Shown: positions 59,062 to 64,000 of the stretch, in pieces | Position numbering within the stretch: the first letter of the stretch is position 1 | Layout of the letters: each line of letters starts with the position of its first letter | DNA from: JAJDUF01 sp965214295 | GTDB lineage: Bacteria; Chloroflexota; UBA11872; UBA12225; JAJDUF01 | Assembly: GCA_965214295.1 (NCBI GenBank) | Contig: OZ243944.1 | Coordinates: forward strand, 1-64,000 | Direction: 5' to 3' | DNA length: 64,000 nt | Program-made: the position numbers and the translations under genes | The notes under the pieces: model-generated | Database searches by the model: none | What the model saw: the letters and a program-made list of their open reading frames with translations, nothing else | What the model was told of the DNA's origin: nothing

Positions 59062-60591
59062 ATGCGTATCGCCATCGGCGCCTTCATGTACGAGGCGAAC
59101 AGTTTTTCGCCCGTGCAGACGACCCTCGCCGACTTTGCGGCCGGCACCCTCGTACGCGGCGCGGCCATGCTGGACTACTTCCGCGACACCAATACCGAAG
59201 TAGCCGGTTTTCTGCACTCCTGCGCCACGATACCGGATTCCGCGGTGATCCCGCTGCTGGCGGCGGACGCCAACCCGGCAGGATTGGTCCAGGCCGCAAC
59301 CTACATCGCTCTGCGCGACGAGCTCCTGGACCGCCTGGCACGGGCACAGCGCACCGGGCCGCTCGATGTCGTCCTGCTGGCGCTGCACGGCGCGATGGTC
59401 GCCGATGGTGAAGACGACCCCGAAGGCGCTATCTTGGCAGCAGTGCGTGCTCGCGTCGGGCCGACGGCGCTGATCGCGGCCTCGCTCGACCTGCACGCCA
59501 ACGTCACCGCGCGCATGGCCGCGGCAGCGGACGTGCTTGTCGGCTACCGCACCTATCCGCACGTGGATCAGCGGCGTACCGGTGAACGGGCCGCGGTGCC
59601 GGCGCTGGCCGCGGCCCAGGGCGGCCCGCGGCCGCGTACCGTCGTGCAGAAAGTCCCGCTCATCGTGCCGGCCGAGACCATGCAGACCACGCACGGCCCA
59701 ATGCACGAGTTGCGGGCCGAGGCCGATTGGCTGGAAGCCGAGGGGGCCGCGCTGGCCGTCTCCGTTTTCGGGATGCAGCCGTGGCTCGACCTCCCGGAGG
59801 CCGGGTGCAGCGTCGTGGTCGTCGGCACGGAGGCTGCCGAGGCCCACGCGCATGCCCGGCGGCTGGCCCGGCAGTTCTGGCAACGACGGACGGCGTTCGA
59901 CGTGCCGCTCGTTTCCCCCGACGCAGCCGTGCAGCGGGCGTTGGCGGCACAGCGAGGGCCGGTGCTTCTCGTCGATTCGGCCGATAGCACGTCTTCCGGC
60001 GCGCCGGGAGACTCGATAACCGTCTTGCAGGCGCTGCTCGACGCCGGGTGCGGCCGGGTGGTCGCCGATGTGAGCGACACGGACCTCTGCCTGGTGCCGC
60101 TCGTGGATCCGCCAGCAGCAGCAGCGGCTCAGGCCGCCGCCGGCGGGGAGATGCTCACCCTGGCCGTAGGCGGCGGCGTGGACCCGGCGCGCGGCGCGTC
60201 GGTCGAGGTCACCGGACGGATCGAGTGCCTGACCGACGGTCGTTTCATGCGGAAAGGGCCCGCCTACACCGGACTGACCACGGATGCCGGGCCGAGCGCC
60301 GTCTTGGCTATCGGCGCCATCCGACTGCTGCTCTTGAGCCGCGCCGTCCCGACCAGCGACCCGGAAATCTATCGTGCGGCGAGACTGGAGCCGGCCACGG
60401 CGCGCATCGTCGTGGTCAAATCACCCAACCTGTTCCGCGCCGCCTACGGACCGTTCGCCCAAGACATCATCCTACTCGACACGCCCGGCGTGAGCAGCCC
60501 CAATCTGCACAGCTTCGCGTGGCAACGCATCGGGCGGCACATCTACCCCCTCGACGATTTCTCCTGGGACCCCGACCAACCGCCCCGCTGA
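59062..60591 (+). CDS. M81-family metallopeptidase (MlrC-like)
   Basis: 509 residues. IAIGAFMYEANSFSP at the start and VVLLALHGAMVADGEDDPEG, SLDLHANVT and YRTYPHVD carry the metal-binding Asp/His residues of the MlrC family (microcystin degradation and dehydrogenase-like peptidases). SADSTSSGAPGDS begins the C-terminal (MlrC_C) domain. AGGGAGA precedes the ATG. Often found with catabolic genes; substrate unknown. Confidence 0.88.
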   Translation: MRIAIGAFMYEANSFSPVQTTLADFAAGTLVRGAAMLDYFRDTNTEVAGFLHSCATIPDSAVIPLLAADANPAGLVQAATYIALRDELLDRLARAQRTGPLDVVLLALHGAMVADGEDDPEGAILAAVRARVGPTALIAASLDLHANVTARMAAAADVLVGYRTYPHVDQRRTGERAAVPALAAAQGGPRPRTVVQKVPLIVPAETMQTTHGPMHELRAEADWLEAEGAALAVSVFGMQPWLDLPEAGCSVVVVGTEAAEAHAHARRLARQFWQRRTAFDVPLVSPDAAVQRALAAQRGPVLLVDSADSTSSGAPGDSITVLQALLDAGCGRVVADVSDTDLCLVPLVDPPAAAAAQAAAGGEMLTLAVGGGVDPARGASVEVTGRIECLTDGRFMRKGPAYTGLTTDAGPSAVLAIGAIRLLLLSRAVPTSDPEIYRAARLEPATARIVVVKSPNLFRAAYGPFAQDIILLDTPGVSSPNLHSFAWQRIGRHIYPLDDFSWDPDQPPR

Positions 60592-61464
60592 GTACGCCGG
60601 GCATCCCGATCTCACTGGTCCCGGTGACGTGCTCTCCCTGCCCGTTGTCATCACCCCCTCCCCATCCTGCTCATCCCCTCATCCCGTAAATCCTGCTTCT
60701 GACAGAATCCCGTCCCCCCGACCGTTGTCTTCTCCCCGCCCGCCACCAATATATCCCACCGTTGGGATGTGGCAGCTGCAAGCCCCTCCTGGAGCACCGG
60801 GCACCGCCCGGCAGGGACGCACTCGCACCATCATGCTAGTCAACCGCGGTGGCGTAGCCACCCCGCCGAGGGCACCGGGTCATGGCAGACCTCCCGCCGC
60901 ACCGCCGGCGGGGGGGCATGACTGTCTGAGTGCCGTGCCTAGCGCCACCGCGCCCGTGCCGGTACACGTGTACCGGCTGCGCCAGGAGTTCTTGCCCCGC
61001 GTCCCTGTCACTCCCAACACCCTCACCGCCTCGCACTCCCATCGTCTCGACCGTCATTCCCGCTATCTCGCTCCACTGTATCGTCATTCCTGCCCCCCGT
61101 CCCGTCATTCCCGCGAAAGCGGGAATCCATCCTGCTCATCCTTCCATCCGGACCATCCTGCTTCAGATCACCAAGTGCATCCTGCCACCCAAGTTCCGCC
61201 CCGCCCGCGGTCTTGCTCCACCGCCGGCACGGGCTACCCCCACCCGCACCCCGCCCGCGCCCCACCATCACGTCCGCCCACCGAAAATCTACCCTTGCCA
61301 GCAGCCTCATCTCCCCGCCGCGGCCGCCCGCCGAAAACCTATCCTCGCCAGCCGCTTCCCCCCTCTCCACATGGTGGAGAGGGGCCGGGGGTGAGGCACG
61401 TCCCGTCCCCCAGCATTGACAGCGTGCCTATTGGCAGTCTATTGTCAACCGGAGAGGGGCGGCT
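60592..61464. repeat. 870-bp gene-free stretch rich in dispersed repeats
   Basis: Pro/His/Arg-rich frames with many CC dinucleotides but no credible start or domain. It holds a CATTCCCGC palindrome (61104-61129) and its CATCCTGCTCATCC tail, a GAAAATCTACCCTTGCCAGC/GAAAACCTATCCTCGCCAGC direct repeat near 61283 and 61332, and a CTCTCCACATGGTGGAGAG hairpin at about 61358-61396. No mobile-element gene is seen. Confidence 0.65.
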
Positions 61465-61833
61465 ATGTCAGTAGAGCAGATCAAGCAGCAAGTAGCGCGC
61501 TGCATCGCGGAGCTACGCGCCGGAGAGCTTGCCGAGGCCAGCCTGCAAGGCATCCTCGCTGCGCTCGACGAGCCGCCGCCGCAGCGCCAGGAGCTGTTGT
61601 ACCTCCAGGCCACCACCACGTCCGTGACCTCCGACGTGGTAGGGATGCTCTTGGTGCAGGATGGCGAGGTCTCCGAAGGACCCGCAGACCCGGACGAGTG
61701 GCCGTATCCGACGGTGCTGGCCGCCATGCAAGACGGCTGGCGGGTGATCCGGTTCCCCGACCTGGTGCTGACCTTGGATGAGTCGCGTAGCTACGGCTTA
61801 GGCTACGAGTTCATTCTGGAGAAATGGCGGTAA
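61465..61833 (+). CDS. Small unknown protein upstream of the PhyH gene
   Basis: 122 residues; helical N-terminus (MSVEQIKQQVARCIAELRAG) and a C-terminal segment (WPYPTVLAAMQDGWRVIRFPD, YGLGYEFILEKW). GGAGAGGGG acts as ribosome site. Six bases to the next gene, so co-transcribed. No family recognised. Confidence 0.65.
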   Translation: MSVEQIKQQVARCIAELRAGELAEASLQGILAALDEPPPQRQELLYLQATTTSVTSDVVGMLLVQDGEVSEGPADPDEWPYPTVLAAMQDGWRVIRFPDLVLTLDESRSYGLGYEFILEKWR

Positions 61834-61839
61834 CGAGCG

Positions 61840-62676
61840 ATGAAGACCTACGATTGTCCGCCGACCTTGACCGACTCTCAGGTGCTCGAGGTCTGCAAGA
61901 AAGGCTACCTCATCATCGAGGGAGTGGTTCCCGAAGAGATCAACCGGCGCACCGTCGCGTATGTGGACAACAACCCCGTGATCGAGCCAACCGAGATTCT
62001 GGATGAAGACTGGTTTGTCGAGCAGGTGATCTGCCAGCCGGCGGCAGCGGGCGCGGTGCGCGCACTGCTAGGACGCAACTTTGTCCTGCCGATACTCATG
62101 AGCAATCATCGGACGCACATGCCGGCCGAGGCACAGCAATGGCACCGAGACGGTGGATCGCAGCATGGCCCGGCGCTGCACTACCTCCAGGTCTTCTACT
62201 ACCCCGAGACGTGTACCCGAGCGATGGGACCGACCGAGCTACTGCCGGGTTCGCACCATCTCTTCTCGCACTCGCGCCAGATGGCGCACTACGGGAAGAT
62301 CAAAAGCTCGGTCTACGCGGCGGTCCCGGCCGGCTCCATCATCATCACGGTCTATTCCATCTGGCATCGACGCTCCAACTCGACGGCTTCCGGCATCCGC
62401 AATATGCTCAAGTACAACTACTGGCGTACCGCACCGCCGGAGCGCGACTGGGTGATCGAGCCGAGCTTCGATGTGGTCACGGCAGACTACTCGTTCCCCG
62501 GCCCCGGAACACGCCAACAGTTTCAGGACTGCTACGACGCGGCAGAGATGTTCTTCTGGCTGAGTGGGAAGGCCGACGAGTTTCGAGTCATGGGCGGGCA
62601 AGGTTGGCCGGTGCCGGGCAAGCGGAACACCAAGCCGCTCGGCTTCCCCGGCCAGCTCACCGCCAAGCGGTTCTAA
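61840..62676 (+). CDS. Phytanoyl-CoA-dioxygenase-family protein
   Basis: 278 residues. QQWHRDGGSQHG is the HxD of the 2-His-1-carboxylate iron site, with the distal His in SIWHRRSNST and RNMLKYNYWR close to the 2-oxoglutarate region. It likely hydroxylates a small substrate with 2-oxoglutarate and O2. Substrate unknown. It lies between the small unknown gene and the sialidase-like gene on the same strand. Confidence 0.85.
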   Translation: MKTYDCPPTLTDSQVLEVCKKGYLIIEGVVPEEINRRTVAYVDNNPVIEPTEILDEDWFVEQVICQPAAAGAVRALLGRNFVLPILMSNHRTHMPAEAQQWHRDGGSQHGPALHYLQVFYYPETCTRAMGPTELLPGSHHLFSHSRQMAHYGKIKSSVYAAVPAGSIIITVYSIWHRRSNSTASGIRNMLKYNYWRTAPPERDWVIEPSFDVVTADYSFPGPGTRQQFQDCYDAAEMFFWLSGKADEFRVMGGQGWPVPGKRNTKPLGFPGQLTAKRF

Positions 62677-62926
62677 TCGCGCTGCGGACCTCGTCTCCGG
62701 TCCCCATATGGACCCCCTGCGGAGCGGGGGGACGTGGCTTCCCGCTTTCGTGGGAAGCCAGAAAATGGTAGCCTGGACTCCAGCTTTCGCCGGAACGACG
62801 CACAGGGGAGGAAACGCCCGCCGCCCGGCATCGTAGCCAACGCCAGGGCGCCTGTCCCCTGTGAAGCGGGAGAGCAACTCCCGATCCCGGCGGAGCCGGG
62901 AAGAGCGGCGCAGAGGGAACACTGCC
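62677..62926. repeat. Intergenic stretch with dispersed palindromes
   Basis: Contains the CCCCCTGCGGAGCGGGGGGAC unit (62710-62730) and imperfect palindromes with TTCCCGC/GTGGGAA and ACTCCAGC/GCCGGAACG arms near 62738-62797. No gene. Confidence 0.6.
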
Positions 62927-64000
62927 ATGAACCGTCCGGCGCCCGTCCTCACCGATGTACGCCATAGCAAGGTGTGCTATAGTAAGGACACCTATTGCGG
63001 TCATCCGCGCCAGACCGGCATCTTCAACTACGGCCGCGGCGAGCTGCTGGTCGGACATAGTCATGCGCCATCTCGCTACCAGGTCCCGGATGATGTCAAC
63101 CACTCCTTCACGACCGGCTATGCCAGCCGTGCCAAGATCATCTTTCAGCGCTCCTACGACCACGGCGAAACCTGGTCCGCGGAGGACCCGGTCGTCGTCT
63201 GGAACGAGTCGTTGCCTCTCGACGAGAAGCGAGCAATCCTCTACCGGGCGGACGAGGCGGCGGTACCACGTGAGCAGATTGATCTGACCGGCCCGGACGC
63301 CGCAGTGTACTTCACGCGCGCCGCCACCGGGCCGGAGCACGGCGCCGGGCAGCGGGCGCTAGAGTGCTTTGCCTTCCGCTCTGCCGACCGCGGTCGCACC
63401 TGGGAGACTGTGCCCACACGGATTGCGCCGCCACCGGGTCGAGCTACGGTGCGTCGGGACGCTCATCCGCTGGTGCAGTGCCCCGACGACACGCTCCTCG
63501 CCGTCACCATCGTGGACGGCAGCACCCCGACCAGCAACGTGTCCATCTACGGCTCGGACGACCAGGGCTTGACATGGGAGTACCTAGCGGAAGTGACCCG
63601 CGACCCCACCGGCATCGGAACCCCCGGCTACGCGGACATCCTCCTGCTGCCGAGCGGCCGGTTGCAGTGCTACATGCTGCACGGCGGACACCGGAACGTC
63701 ATCGAGCTGTGCCATTCCGACGACGGAGGCTACAGTTGGACTGAGCCAACGCCCATCGTCAGTTGGGGCCGTTCTCCCTGGGCTGCCCGACGTTCACCCG
63801 GCAGCAGCCGGCGCGGCGTGTACTACCGCGCGCCCTGGCCAATGCGCTTGCGCGACGGGCGGATTGTCGTACTCTTCGGCCGGCGCAAGCCACCGTTCGG
63901 GATGGGCCTGATCGTCAGCGAGGACGACGGCGCCACCTGGTCGGCGGAGGCAATCCTGCGCGACGACGCCAGCGGCTCGGATTTGAGCTATCCGGTGGCA
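62927..64000 (+). CDS. Sialidase-like (BNR/Asp-box) protein, cut by the window end
   Basis: 358 codons open to the edge. Asp-boxes (SxDxGxTW) occur as SYDHGETW, SADRGRTW, SDDQGLTW, SDDGGYSW and SEDDGATW, spaced as blades of a six-bladed beta propeller. FGRRKPPFG may be a later strand. No signal peptide is seen. Exo-sialidase activity is only a family guess; many such proteins in environmental bacteria act on other glycans. Confidence 0.8.
   Translation, partial: MNRPAPVLTDVRHSKVCYSKDTYCGHPRQTGIFNYGRGELLVGHSHAPSRYQVPDDVNHSFTTGYASRAKIIFQRSYDHGETWSAEDPVVVWNESLPLDEKRAILYRADEAAVPREQIDLTGPDAAVYFTRAATGPEHGAGQRALECFAFRSADRGRTWETVPTRIAPPPGRATVRRDAHPLVQCPDDTLLAVTIVDGSTPTSNVSIYGSDDQGLTWEYLAEVTRDPTGIGTPGYADILLLPSGRLQCYMLHGGHRNVIELCHSDDGGYSWTEPTPIVSWGRSPWAARRSPGSSRRGVYYRAPWPMRLRDGRIVVLFGRRKPPFGMGLIVSEDDGATWSAEAILRDDASGSDLSYPVA

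Noticed and set aside
60629..61474. Pro/Ser/His-rich plus-strand frame of 281 codons
   Set aside because: Low complexity, runs through dispersed palindromes and lacks a start signal.

Overview
This is a GC-rich, densely coded bacterial window holding about 49 supported protein genes, one tRNA and no rRNA. The gene set suggests an environmental Chloroflexota-like bacterium: type III pantothenate kinase, an R3H/SpoIIIAA-like ATPase next to thymidylate kinase, plant-type LRR proteins opening with an 'ALVALYEATDGAHW' module, and many M81, PhyH, LarA-like and aminomutase-like genes. This is inference from gene content; no phylogenetic marker was tested. Short palindromic repeats recur between genes, typically CATTCCCGC-loop-GCGGGAATCC or CCCCCTCTC...GAGAGGGGG, along with at least two MITE-like elements.

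Layout. 1-10.2 kb: tail of a DSD1-type PLP enzyme, an HD hydrolase, a ROK kinase, then a minus-strand series of CYTH, CHAD (frameshifted), two thymidylate-kinase-like P-loop proteins and a GT-C membrane glycosyltransferase whose start is obscured by a run of ten G. This looks like a polyphosphate or nucleotide-linked cluster. A divergent SIMPL lipoprotein-like gene follows. 10.4-15.9 kb: GT9 glycosyltransferase, coaX, a uracil-DNA-glycosylase-like gene, coaBC, a HAD phosphatase and DoxX. 16-25.3 kb: CocE-type hydrolase, NUDIX, a broken RelB/RelE-type module, a glycoside-hydrolase-like protein, a Gfo/Idh oxidoreductase, a secreted helical protein, a LarA-like protein and an orphan HigA-type antitoxin. 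25.5-35.4 kb: solitary D12 adenine methyltransferase, transketolase C-half, a two-gene AT-richer ATPase/TOPRIM-like pair, two large tandem LRR proteins and an MFS transporter. 35.6-42.7 kb: GNAT, R3H ATPase, tmk, moaE, moaD, DacA-like carboxypeptidase, endonuclease V and a small membrane protein.

42.7-46.3 kb: a strong sigma70-type promoter driving a structured, terminator-ended RNA with a 20-codon ORF, a zinc-ribbon microprotein, tRNA-Gly(TCC), and a three-gene overlapping cassette ending in an MBL-fold enzyme. 46.4-52.0 kb: DapA-family protein, GSA-type aminotransferase, gpsA and a phytoene-desaturase-like oxidoreductase. 52.2-56.9 kb: a five-gene operon of SF2 helicase, small protein, DndD/Rad50-like SMC ATPase and two small unknowns, the best candidate for a little-described DNA-directed (probably defence) system. 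57-64 kb: PPOX protein, second GSA-type aminotransferase, M81 peptidase, an 870-bp repeat-rich non-coding stretch, a small unknown plus PhyH dioxygenase, and a sialidase-like gene cut by the window end.

Three accessory islands stand out by lower GC, tight gene coupling and unknown partners: 27.7-29.8, 43.9-46.3 and 53.7-56.9 kb. Functions for all three are inferred from domain logic only.
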